Part shown: positions 45,730 to 53,138 of the stretch, in pieces | Layout: every line of letters starts with the position of its first letter | How positions within the stretch are numbered: the first letter of the stretch is position 1 | NCBI RefSeq assembly: GCF_021021475.1 | Contig: NZ_JAINWL010000004.1 | Coordinates: 272,406 to 336,405 of the forward strand | Length of the DNA: 64,000 nt | Source of the DNA: Citromicrobium bathyomarinum | Lineage (GTDB): Bacteria > Pseudomonadota > Alphaproteobacteria > Sphingomonadales > Sphingomonadaceae | Reading direction: 5' to 3' | Program-made: the position numbers and the translations under genes | The notes under the pieces: generated by a model | Databases searched by the model: none | Told to the model about the DNA's origin: nothing | Seen by the model: only the letters and a program-made list of their open reading frames with translations

Positions 45730-47153
45730 TCCTGAAAGCGTCAGCGCGCGGCACACCGATGGCTTTGGCAAAGCATCTGTTGAATGAGCGGGACAACGAC
45801 CAAATCGAGACCCATCGGGTCGAAGGCTTTCTTTCGACAGACCTGAGCGAAGCCATGCTCGAGGTGCAGGCGATGAGTGCCGGTATACGCTCCCAAAAGC
45901 CTCTCTTCAGCGTCTCGCTTTCGCCCCCAGAAGAGGCATCAGCCGACGTCGCTCTGTTCGAACGCACGGCGGATCAGATCATGGAGGCGAATGGCCTGAA
46001 AGGTCAGCCCCATGCCCTCATATTCCATGAAAAGGAGAACCGGAGGCACGCCCATCTCGTGGTCAGCCGGATCGATCCGGAGCGCATGGCAGTCATCCCG
46101 CTGCCGTTCTTCAAAATGAAGCTGAAAGAGATATCGAAGGCAGCGTTTCTGGAGAACGGATGGCGGCTTCCGCATGGGTATATTGACCGCGATAGCCGAG
46201 ACCCGCGAAACTTTGACCTTGCCCTCTACCAGCAAGCCAAACGGGAGGGCCGTGATCCGAAACGCCTCAAGATGCTCGCACAGGAAGCGTGGGCAACCTC
46301 GGACGATCGAGAGAGCTTGCAGCACGCCTTGGAACAGCGCGGACTGTATCTCGCGCGCGGAGAAAGGGGCCGCTTCGTCGTGTCCACATGGAGGGGAGAG
46401 ATCATGGCGCTACCGCGCCTCCTCAACCGGAAGACCAAGGATGTGCGCGAGCGGCTTGGAAAAGACCAGGAGCTGCGAAGCCTCGAACAAACTCGTGTCC
46501 ACATCGCAAAGACCGTCGGTCCTGCCATCGCCAAGCTTGTTCCGCAGGCAGAAGCCAAGCGAGACAACGCAATGCTGCCCCTCGACCAGCAGCGGCAAGA
46601 ACTCAAAGCAAAACACCGACTTGAACGACAGCGGATGGATGCTGGGCAATCCGCCCGGCACGAGAACGAGCAGCGTGCGCGAGCGGAACGCTTCCGCATT
46701 GGCGTGGCTGGGCTTTGGGATAAGCTGACAGGCCGCAAGGCCGAACTTCGCCGTCAGAACGAGCGTGAAGCCTATGAGGCCCTGAAGCGCGATCAGAGTC
46801 AGCGGCAGGCAATGATTGAGGCGCAACTAGCCGAGCGCCGTACCCTGCAAAGCCAAATCCTGGAGGTCCGAGCGCGCCACGAAGCGCGGATCGATGAGGT
46901 TTATCGCGATCTCTCGCACCAGCTAGAAGCTGTGCCGGATCGCAGCTCTGCTCGCATCGCTTGGCTTAAGGCCAATCAGCCGTCCCAGCAGCGGCAGGAA
47001 GCACGAGGAAAAGAAGATGCAAGGAGGTCAGAAGCTCCCAGAGCTGACCGCAGCGATCGCCTTGCGTGGCTACAGAGCCAACGGCGCGGCACTGGAAAGG
47101 ATCGAAGCGGCGATGCGCAGATCGATCCTGATGTCGGGATGGAGCCCGAGTGA
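45726..47153 (+). CDS. Relaxase / mobilization nuclease (MOBP-like)
   Basis: 475-aa protein. Its first ~170 residues form a relaxase/mobilization nuclease domain: the histidine motif is FHEKENRRHAHLVVSRID (HxH metal ligands), with MALAKHLLNERDND near the N-terminus. The rest is basic and strongly coiled-coil (Arg/Gln/Glu-rich, residues ~260-420). It should nick oriT and lead the strand through a type IV channel. The translational overlap with mobC and the TraG-like gene at 61109 make a mobilizable or conjugative element. It lacks a helicase or primase domain. A hairpin terminator follows the stop. Confidence 0.85.
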   Translation: MILKASARGTPMALAKHLLNERDNDQIETHRVEGFLSTDLSEAMLEVQAMSAGIRSQKPLFSVSLSPPEEASADVALFERTADQIMEANGLKGQPHALIFHEKENRRHAHLVVSRIDPERMAVIPLPFFKMKLKEISKAAFLENGWRLPHGYIDRDSRDPRNFDLALYQQAKREGRDPKRLKMLAQEAWATSDDRESLQHALEQRGLYLARGERGRFVVSTWRGEIMALPRLLNRKTKDVRERLGKDQELRSLEQTRVHIAKTVGPAIAKLVPQAEAKRDNAMLPLDQQRQELKAKHRLERQRMDAGQSARHENEQRARAERFRIGVAGLWDKLTGRKAELRRQNEREAYEALKRDQSQRQAMIEAQLAERRTLQSQILEVRARHEARIDEVYRDLSHQLEAVPDRSSARIAWLKANQPSQQRQEARGKEDARRSEAPRADRSDRLAWLQSQRRGTGKDRSGDAQIDPDVGMEPE

Positions 47154-47154
47154 C

Positions 47155-47190
47155 AAAGGGGCGACTTTCCAGCCGCCCCTTTCCGTTCTT
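47155..47190 (+). terminator. Rho-independent terminator after the relaxase gene
   Basis: 9-bp stem AAAGGGGCG / CGCCCCTTT (47155-47163 and 47174-47182), 10-nt loop, then a T-rich tail CCGTTCTTGT. Lies just past the relaxase stop and before the convergent membrane-protein gene. Confidence 0.6.
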
Positions 47191-47207
47191 GTAACCTTCT
47201 CCAGCTT

Positions 47208-47504
47208 CTAAAACAGCCGCGTCGCGATCGCCAATGCACCAAACAGAATGGCCGTGGCGAGCGTGGCGCGTGTTAGGAAGAAGATGCCAGCCGCGCAAAT
47301 GCCCCACCATAGATACCAGAACGTGTCGGCCCAGCCCTCGCCATAGTTCTGGGCCGTGAATTCCGTGACCCACGGGATCGTCCATGCATGGAATTGCGGG
47401 GTGAGGAGAAACGCAGCAGCGAGTGCCGCCACGTTCGCGAGCCCTTTGGCCGAGCTCATAAAGATACTGCGTGCGGCTTCCTTGTCTTGGTTCCTACCGA
47501 TCAT
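47208..47504 (-). CDS. Small membrane protein of the mobile element, unknown function
   Basis: 98-aa protein from ATG 47504 (MIGRNQDKEAARS). About two to three hydrophobic segments are visible (NVAALAAAFLLTP, WYLWWGICAAGIFFL, LATAILFGALAIATRLF), so it is an inner-membrane protein. The frame is open much further upstream, but that part overlaps the divergent gene at 47661 and has no protein-like character. It is convergent with the relaxase. No family recognised; small membrane proteins next to relaxases are common in mobile elements. Confidence 0.65.
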   Translation of the reverse strand: MIGRNQDKEAARSIFMSSAKGLANVAALAAAFLLTPQFHAWTIPWVTEFTAQNYGEGWADTFWYLWWGICAAGIFFLTRATLATAILFGALAIATRLF

Positions 47505-47660
47505 GAGCGGGTCTCCCAATGAGCGGAACCCAATGCTCCGCTTTCGGGGAGACCCTAATCTCGCGGCCCGGCACGAATGGGGGGATAAGCCGATTGATGT
47601 CGAAGCCCGAATCCCGTTAAAATCGAATGGCCAGAACGATAACAACAACCTCGCCGACCA

Positions 47661-48470
47661 ATGCCGAACAGCCGAGACAGGCAGAAGATTTACACGTTGA
47701 CCGAGCCCGACCGCAGCCATCTTGCGGCGGAGCTAGAGCGTACCGGAATCGAGCCTCATGTCCTAGCACGCGAGGTGGGCCATCGAACCCAAAGCGAGCT
47801 TAGCGCAGGCAAAATGCGCTCGTTGCTCAAAGGCACGAGAACACAGCTCTCTGAGGATCAGTGGGCGGCGATGTGCGATTTTCTCTCCAGCCAATCCAAT
47901 ACCGCCAAGCCCGCACGCAAAATGTCGGATCGTGCCCCTGTCAACGAAGATATGAGGCAGACGCTTTGCTCTGAGCTGGAACGCTCCAAACTGAGCATCA
48001 CGATGATCGAGAGAAGGCTCGCGCAGCGTTTCTCGCCATTACCGCAAGCGACCGTCGATCGTCTGAGAGATGGTGTTCTCGACACCATTGATGAAGAGCT
48101 TTGGGATGACCTGCTAGCGTTGTTACGCGCCTCTCCCACGCGGGACGCGGGATCGAAGGCAGGCCTTCGCAACCACCGCCCGCCAGAAAGCAGGAAAACC
48201 CTCGATGGCCAGATTCCCGCTCACCTCGCCCGTGCGGGCGCTGACTACGTTCCAATCACTCAGAAAATTTGGCGGTACCTTCGCAACGAGGAGAAGCGCA
48301 CAGGCATTCCTTATAACAAGCTGTTCGACCAGCTTGAGGATATCCCACAGGGCTTGAGCAAGGACACTGTGCGCAACTGGATATTCGGAAATGTTAAGTC
48401 AGCAGAACGTGCATATCTGGAATATATTATCGCGCACTACAAGTACTTGCCCAACGTCCACTCCGAATAG
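47661..48470 (+). CDS. Hypothetical protein, possibly DNA-binding
   Basis: 269-aa soluble protein. I recognise no family. Three repeated helical stretches resemble one another: the segment with LAAELERTGIEPHVLAREVG, the one with CSELERSKLSITMIERRLAQ, and the C-terminal one with LRNEEKRTGIPYNKLFDQL followed by GLSKDTVRNWIFG. Each looks like the start of a helix-turn-helix, and the last ends with a recognition-helix-like TVRNWI. It may therefore be a multi-HTH regulator of the mobile element. Composition is less GC-rich than the core genome. Confidence 0.6.
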   Translation: MPNSRDRQKIYTLTEPDRSHLAAELERTGIEPHVLAREVGHRTQSELSAGKMRSLLKGTRTQLSEDQWAAMCDFLSSQSNTAKPARKMSDRAPVNEDMRQTLCSELERSKLSITMIERRLAQRFSPLPQATVDRLRDGVLDTIDEELWDDLLALLRASPTRDAGSKAGLRNHRPPESRKTLDGQIPAHLARAGADYVPITQKIWRYLRNEEKRTGIPYNKLFDQLEDIPQGLSKDTVRNWIFGNVKSAERAYLEYIIAHYKYLPNVHSE

Positions 48471-48644
48471 ATAAACTTTTAAGCGAATTTATCTCAAGTT
48501 TTATCATTTCCATAATCTTTTTTAACTATTTTTGTCTATCATAATAAGGTGATTGGAGCAAATTTGCCTCCAACCGGCTTTCAAAGCGGCGTTAGATCGC
48601 ATGAACAACAAGATAGCCCGGATAACGGGCAGAATGGGGAGATT

Positions 48645-49508
48645 ATGAGTGTTGTGGGGGATGCACAGCGTTATCGTGACGCGGCAGACGGTCTGAAAGG
48701 CAGTCTGCGTCAATCATTCGGCCATGCCCACATGGCGATCGAATTTGAACCTGAAATCGATGAGAACACACGCGATGCGAGTGCGGGCGTCATTACCGAT
48801 GCCAGCGCCCAGCGCGGCATCGTTGCGGCCTCTCGCCAGATTGAAGCTGGCGAGGATCGCGGCGTGAGTGTTGCGGCTCTTGGAAGCACCAAGGTTGCAG
48901 CTGAACAGCAACGCAAGAAGGCCGAGAAAGCCGCAGAAGACACCCGTTTCATAATGCTGCTCGATCAGGCGCGTGGATACTCGGTCTGGCTGGGCAAGGA
49001 AATCGGCAAGATCGATGACCAGTTCGAGGCTAAATATGGTGATGCCTGGCGCGAGACGCTGGCCAACAAGTTCCTCGACCCCGACGAGATACCGGAACGC
49101 CGCGAAGGCGAAAGCATGAAGGACTATCGCGAGCGCGTTGAAGACGCGATCGAAGACAAGCTGATCGATCCGGCCACGGGCAAACTCAGACCGGAGTACC
49201 GTGGGAACGAGGACGCAGAGCTATTTGAGAAGCGCGTTGAGCTAAAGCGCGAGAAGCAGAGTGCGGATCGCCGCATCGAGCAGGCTGAAAGAGTGGCGAA
49301 CGATCCGAATGCTACCGAGGCAGAGCGTCAGGCTGCCTATGAAGGTCTTGAAGAGATATCGAATAATGAGCGGCAGCAGGTCGAGAAAGGCATGCAAGCC
49401 AAGGGACTAGACACATCGCCCGTTGATGAGATCACCGACGAGCAGAGGTCAGAAATTGCTCAAGCGAGACCCGCTGATGCAGAAGCCGCTGCTTTTGGAT
49501 TGGGTTAA
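48645..49508 (+). CDS. Hypothetical protein with charged helical C-terminus
   Basis: 287-aa protein starting at ATG 48645 (MSVVGDAQRYRD) after a GGGGAG ribosome site; the frame is open to 48549, but that part is unsupported. No signal peptide or membrane helix. The second half is very charged and predicted helical (FEKRVELKREKQSADRRIEQ, then AERVANDPNATEAERQ). No family recognised; its position after the relaxase region suggests a transfer or maintenance role. The AT-rich 174-bp gap upstream likely holds its promoter. The stop shares TTAA with the convergent gene. Confidence 0.6.
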   Translation: MSVVGDAQRYRDAADGLKGSLRQSFGHAHMAIEFEPEIDENTRDASAGVITDASAQRGIVAASRQIEAGEDRGVSVAALGSTKVAAEQQRKKAEKAAEDTRFIMLLDQARGYSVWLGKEIGKIDDQFEAKYGDAWRETLANKFLDPDEIPERREGESMKDYRERVEDAIEDKLIDPATGKLRPEYRGNEDAELFEKRVELKREKQSADRRIEQAERVANDPNATEAERQAAYEGLEEISNNERQQVEKGMQAKGLDTSPVDEITDEQRSEIAQARPADAEAAAFGLG

Positions 49509-49945
49509 TTTGTGAGGTTCGCTGCAAATTGACGATTATAGCGGAACTGACGGGCAAATTCCGGCACGTGATTTCGCGCAATAGCGAGCGGATATAGGTC
49601 AGACACAAACTCATCCGAATGATAAGCCACAACGGAGCTGCCTGCTCCGCCACTCTCGTAGAAAAATTGGACACTACCCACTCCATTGGCAGCGAAGTCG
49701 CTGCGCAGAGTGCGCTCCAAAACATCCTGTGGAACTTTCGTATCGGCCCCAATGCTTACGGATACCGCAACCATGTGCGGATTCCGCTCTACCCAGCGAT
49801 TGGCCGCGCTGTCCGCGTCGGAAATCACCTGATAAGCAACTGGCTGGGCCTCGACCTGCTGGCTGTTAGCTGCCGTCAAGGGCGTCAAAGCCAGAGTTGC
49901 TCCGGCAAAGGCAGATAACGCAGTCTTGATTCTTGGTGCAGCCAT
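49505..49945 (-). CDS. Hypothetical exported protein
   Basis: 146-aa protein with a clear signal peptide (MAAPRIKTALSAFAGATLAL to TAANSQQ). The mature ~120 residues have no cysteines and read like a small alpha/beta domain (PHMVAVSVSIGADTKVPQDV, VGSVQFFYESGGAGSSVVAY). The pattern of a conserved-looking FFYES followed by HSDEFVSD suggests a surface-exclusion or transfer-accessory role, but no family was recognised. Separated from the recombinase by a 282-bp gap holding candidate recombination sites. Confidence 0.55.
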   Translation of the reverse strand: MAAPRIKTALSAFAGATLALTPLTAANSQQVEAQPVAYQVISDADSAANRWVERNPHMVAVSVSIGADTKVPQDVLERTLRSDFAANGVGSVQFFYESGGAGSSVVAYHSDEFVSDLYPLAIARNHVPEFARQFRYNRQFAANLTN

Positions 49946-50012
49946 CGCGGCCTCCTTCGTTTCGCGGGAAACGAGAGGAAATCGGCCAATGGCATCAAGC
50001 GCTTAACTTATT

Positions 50013-50165
50013 GAAAACGGTCGTTTTTCTTGCGTTATGATACGCAACGGTGTAATATGCCAGCGTAAATTTGGAATGAGAGGATTTCCAAGGCTTTAGC
50101 GCCAATACGCTCCTCCCAAGATCGGCTCGAAATTGGCCGTTTCGAAAAGGACCGTTTTTCGCATC
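50013..50165. other. Candidate res/crossover region of the serine recombinase
   Basis: Two near-identical imperfect palindromes lie about 131 bp apart: GAAAACGGTCGTTTTTC at 50013-50029 and GAAAAGGACCGTTTTTCG at 50144-50161. A TGCGT-N6-ACGCA inverted repeat (50031-50046) lies between. The size and position just upstream of the recombinase gene resemble a res site of the Tn3 resolvase type. Not proven. Confidence 0.4.
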
Positions 50166-50227
50166 CGGTGACCCGCAAATGTGCGCGCACCGTCATTCCT
50201 CTTTCAACCCCAAAGGAGGAATGAACC

Positions 50228-50839
50228 ATGACCACCAAGACCAATGCGCCCCGTAAGATCGGCTATGCGAGAGTGAGCCGAGCAGACCAGCGCCTCGATC
50301 TCCAGTTGGATGCTCTGCGCGAGGCCGGGTGCGATCCGATTTTTGCCGATGAAGGTCTGTCCGGAGCCAAACGCAACCGTCCGGAGTTCGACCAAGCCAT
50401 AGCCGCGCTACGCGAGCACGATACGCTTGTCGTCTGGAAGATCGATCGCATGAGCCGCAGCTTGCGGCATCTGGTCGATATCATGGATGATCTGACCCAA
50501 CGCGGCTGTCACTTTGAGTCGCTGACCGACAAGATCGATACGTCCACGCCTATGGGCCTGTTCACTTACAATCTTCTCGGATCAATCGCCCAGCTTGAGC
50601 GGAGCCTGATATCCGAGCGCACCAAGGCTGGATTGGAAAGTGCTCGCAAGCGTGGCGTCCGATTAGGAAGACCTCCGAAGGCCTGTTGGACGCGGAGCGG
50701 CAAACGCCAATTGAAACCGCAGTATTGCGATCAATTTCGATCAGACACACTGCTACGAACTGAACCAATCGATGTGTCGGACGCTATTTTGCCAAACTGT
50801 CAGCGCTGCCCTGAAGGGAAACGGTGTAAACATGCGTAG
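50228..50839 (+). CDS. Serine recombinase / resolvase with atypical C-terminus
   Basis: 203-aa resolvase-invertase family protein. The catalytic domain is complete: IGYARVSRADQRLDLQ (nucleophile serine), DEGLSGAKRNRPEFDQA, WKIDRMSRSLRHLVDI and the helix SIAQLERSLISERTKAGLES. After GVRLGRPPKA at about residue 155 the usual HTH (LTPEQ... about 35 residues) is replaced by an unrelated tail with two CxxC-like cysteines (PNCQRCPEGKRC). Another frame reads LLDAERQTPIETAV at this point, so a frameshift is possible. DNA binding may be altered. ATG 50228 follows AGGAGGA, a strong ribosome site. Confidence 0.85.
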   Translation: MTTKTNAPRKIGYARVSRADQRLDLQLDALREAGCDPIFADEGLSGAKRNRPEFDQAIAALREHDTLVVWKIDRMSRSLRHLVDIMDDLTQRGCHFESLTDKIDTSTPMGLFTYNLLGSIAQLERSLISERTKAGLESARKRGVRLGRPPKACWTRSGKRQLKPQYCDQFRSDTLLRTEPIDVSDAILPNCQRCPEGKRCKHA

Positions 50840-50870
50840 CCACGATAAAGAAAACGCTCGTTGATAGATG

Positions 50871-51344
50871 TTACGCTGCTGGCTCCAAGCCTGTTTCTCG
50901 GCCTTTAGCCTCGACAAACCTGCGCATTTCTTCCGCGACTTCATTCTCCCTGCAATCCAGCATCGCTGAGAGCACTCGCCCGGCAACGTTTGAGGCAGTC
51001 TCCGAACCAGAAAAATACAGGTCGCGGGCTTCGCGGTTTCCAACATCCATAGTCTTGCCCTCATACCAAGTGGCAGTGACGCTAGCCCGGCCTTCGGCAA
51101 AAAGATCGATCACAATTTCCGATGAGATACCGTGTGCATCAGGTACTCGTGTACGAAGGGTCGAACACTGATGGCCTTTCGCTTCGAGCAAGAAACCGTC
51201 ATCGTTTTCCAACCCTCGTCCTTGCTCGGAATTTAGGGCTTCAGCAAAAAATGAATCTAGATGGTTTGCAATATCGTTCATTCGATTTTGCGCATCAAAT
51301 AGGCTTTTCAATGTCCCCGTTATGTATTCTTTATCATCAACCAT
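50871..51344 (-). CDS. Hypothetical protein
   Basis: 157-aa soluble protein beginning MVDDKEYITGTLKSLFDAQN with a helical N-terminus, then a beta-rich middle (STLRTRVPDAHGISSEIVID, SVTATWYEGKTMDVG). No family recognised. It lies between the recombinase (convergent) and another leftward hypothetical gene with 66 bp between them, so the two leftward genes may be one unit. ATG 51344. Composition is moderate GC, unlike the chromosome core. Confidence 0.5.
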   Translation of the reverse strand: MVDDKEYITGTLKSLFDAQNRMNDIANHLDSFFAEALNSEQGRGLENDDGFLLEAKGHQCSTLRTRVPDAHGISSEIVIDLFAEGRASVTATWYEGKTMDVGNREARDLYFSGSETASNVAGRVLSAMLDCRENEVAEEMRRFVEAKGRETGLEPAA

Positions 51345-51410
51345 CGTTACAGTTAACGATAAACTATATCATAAATTTCCGCAAGTCATTGCGATAGCCT
51401 GTCTTACCAA

Positions 51411-51833
51411 TTAGTTATCGTTTGCAGGCTCAACACCCCAAAGACGCGCCTCGCCGGGGAATGCGGCCCTCAATATTGTTGCCAGCAGGCGTACGCGCTC
51501 CCTAGATTCGCTACGCAATCTGGGCGGTTTGTCGCCAGCGTCCGGCGCAGAAATCCAGCTCCGGAACCATTCTCGAATTTGAACCGATTCAAACGCCTCC
51601 AAGTCCAGCAAGACCTCCTTTCCATCGTGATCGAATATGGTGCCATCGTAATCGCGGTAGAGAGAGCAAAGGTAGTCCAGCCAGCGATGGCTCGAGACGT
51701 TCTTTTTGCGCGCCGATAACCGCACATCGGTCAAAAACTTTGGATTGCGCAACTCATCGTCCGAAACCGTCAAGGCGATTTTCTTAAGGCAGCGACCCGA
51801 GCTAAGGCAAGCGAGGCAAAAATACATCGTCAT
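51411..51833 (-). CDS. Hypothetical protein
   Basis: 140-aa protein from ATG 51833 (MTMYFCLACLSSGRC), with a GGGAG ribosome site upstream. The first 15 residues have three cysteines (CLACLSSGRC), perhaps a metal or redox site. A later section (KEVLLDLEAFESVQIREWF) is alpha-helical. No family recognised. It is divergent from the XRE regulator with about 100 bp between, so that regulator could control it. Confidence 0.5.
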   Translation of the reverse strand: MTMYFCLACLSSGRCLKKIALTVSDDELRNPKFLTDVRLSARKKNVSSHRWLDYLCSLYRDYDGTIFDHDGKEVLLDLEAFESVQIREWFRSWISAPDAGDKPPRLRSESRERVRLLATILRAAFPGEARLWGVEPANDN

Positions 51834-51934
51834 TCTCCCGAACGGATGACTTGCCTCTGTCAGCGGCGAGTCGATATGCTCTCGCCTAGCGACACGTGCG
51901 AGATTGCGAGTTCTGGAAAGTTACGGTTTTGACG

Positions 51935-52582
51935 ATGAGCTTTGGTGAGACGTTTGGGAAACTGGTCAAGAGGAAGCGCGGTATTGAAGGCCTGACGCAA
52001 CAGGCGCTCGCCACGAAAGCGTTTGGAGATGAGAATTTCAAATCGCGAATTTCAGATTTGGAGAACGGGAAGGTAGCTAGTCCTCAACCGAAGACCATTG
52101 ATGCTCTCGTCGTTGCGCTAGGCATAAGCCATGAGGAATTATCCATACTTGAGGGCTCCAACCCGCACGCTCAACACGTAGACAATCTTACTGACTATGC
52201 TGATCTCGAAGGCACGGTGGCCCTCGATATCGAGGTGGCAGTCAATGCCGAGGGAAAAGCTGTACTATTCCACAATCGCGATTTTAAAGTTGGGTTCGTG
52301 CGTGTGGAGTTCTTTCCGGTAGATAGGGAGCTAGTTTTTGTCACCAAAGGAAGGAGCCGTAGGCCAGCTGGTCTCCCGCTTGGCCGGGATGTATGTTTCC
52401 ATTTAGAAAAATGCGCGGAATTAATTTTTGTTAGAATTTTCGATGATGGAAAAGCCGTTGAGCATAGCCGGTGTCCTATTTTGATTGTTCCGCAAGAAAC
52501 TCCATATTTTTATGATAGCTCAAGAAATTCTGGAATTAACTCAATAACCCAGTCTGGAATTGCTTGGTCTTCATACACTTAG
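51935..52582 (+). CDS. XRE-family transcriptional regulator
   Basis: 215-aa protein starting at ATG 51935 (MSFGETFGKLVKRKRG). The first ~65 residues are a Cro/CI-type helix-turn-helix (LTQQALATKAFGDENFKSRI, SDLENGKVASPQPKTIDALV). The remaining ~140 residues are a beta-rich domain without recognised family. It is the nearest regulator to the CHAT/nuclease cargo, though on the opposite strand and separated by a 556-bp non-coding region. In mobile elements such regulators control cargo or transfer genes. A GTG at 51896 is an alternative start. Confidence 0.78.
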   Translation: MSFGETFGKLVKRKRGIEGLTQQALATKAFGDENFKSRISDLENGKVASPQPKTIDALVVALGISHEELSILEGSNPHAQHVDNLTDYADLEGTVALDIEVAVNAEGKAVLFHNRDFKVGFVRVEFFPVDRELVFVTKGRSRRPAGLPLGRDVCFHLEKCAELIFVRIFDDGKAVEHSRCPILIVPQETPYFYDSSRNSGINSITQSGIAWSSYT

Positions 52583-52652
52583 GAAACGAAGCCACGTTCA
52601 AAGTGACTTATGGCAATTTGTCTCTTCGGATATGAAAGATTCCGTATTTTCC

Positions 52653-52702
52653 TGATAGGCTGATTGCGAGATTTGCATGATAGGCTAATTGCAAGATGTG
52701 CA
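52653..52702 (+). repeat. Two tandem 25-bp repeats (iteron-like)
   Basis: 52653-52677 and 52678-52702 are head-to-tail copies beginning TGATAGGCT and ending TGCA, with differences at only three positions. The second copy runs directly into the hairpin at 52692-52722. Two copies of this kind could be regulator or replication-protein binding sites. Confidence 0.7.
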
Positions 52703-52722
52703 TGGTAATACCATGCATCTTG
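52692..52722. promoter_or_regulatory. Strong hairpin overlapping the second tandem repeat
   Basis: CAAGATGTGCATGGT and ACCATGCATCTTG form a stem with one bulged position and a short loop. No T-run follows. It may be a dyad protein-binding site or an RNA structure downstream of the XRE gene. Confidence 0.55.
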
Positions 52723-52787
52723 GCAAAGGGGCGCTATAGCCGCCCCCGTTTGCATTCCCCCGGCTCAATGGCACTTCGCCGATCCCA

Positions 52788-52963
52788 GACCAACCTTCTG
52801 GTCAGGGGCGGGTTAGTGCCATCGGGGAGACTTCGCTCTCCCCAACTGAGCCTCACGGCTCTCCCCCATCGATCAAAGGGCGTGCCTGCCCCTTGTAACC
52901 CAGCCGCTTCCAGCGCGGCAAGATGAGCATTCTTGCTCCCCTCGACCCCATGACCGGAATGGG
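52788..52963. ncRNA. Candidate structured RNA with serial hairpins
   Basis: Perfect small stems occur in series: GACCA/TGGTC (52788-52803), GGGGAGA/TCTCCCC (52824-52843), GAGCC/GGCTC (52848-52861), GAGCA/TGCTC (52925-52938) and CCCAT/ATGGG (52947-52963). This density over 175 bp is unusual and is not explained by a protein frame. Strand and function unknown. Confidence 0.3.
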
Positions 52964-53138
52964 CGTTTCGCCAGCCCCTTTGGAAACCCTCGACCAACCG
53001 TGCGCCGATTGGATGCGCGGCATGACTTGGAGATTTGCCTCTCCACCTGCACCGAACCATGCAACAACGGACCTACTCGGCTCCGTCAATTAAACGAGTT
53101 TCGACAGGGCCCACCTGACATCTCAATAGAGTGCCCTG

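Larger units (their letters stand above)
52583..53138. other. Non-coding region rich in repeats and hairpins
   Basis: 556 bp with no convincing protein gene; two overlapping leftward frames exist but contradict each other and lack protein character. The left part holds two tandem 25-bp repeats and a long hairpin. The right part (52788-52963) carries at least five short perfect hairpins. It lies between an XRE gene and the 3' end of the nuclease gene. Confidence 0.7.

Noticed and set aside
52734..53089. Two leftward frames (about 108 and 78 codons) in the structured region
   Set aside because: They overlap in different phases, lack a ribosome site and have biased composition from hairpins.
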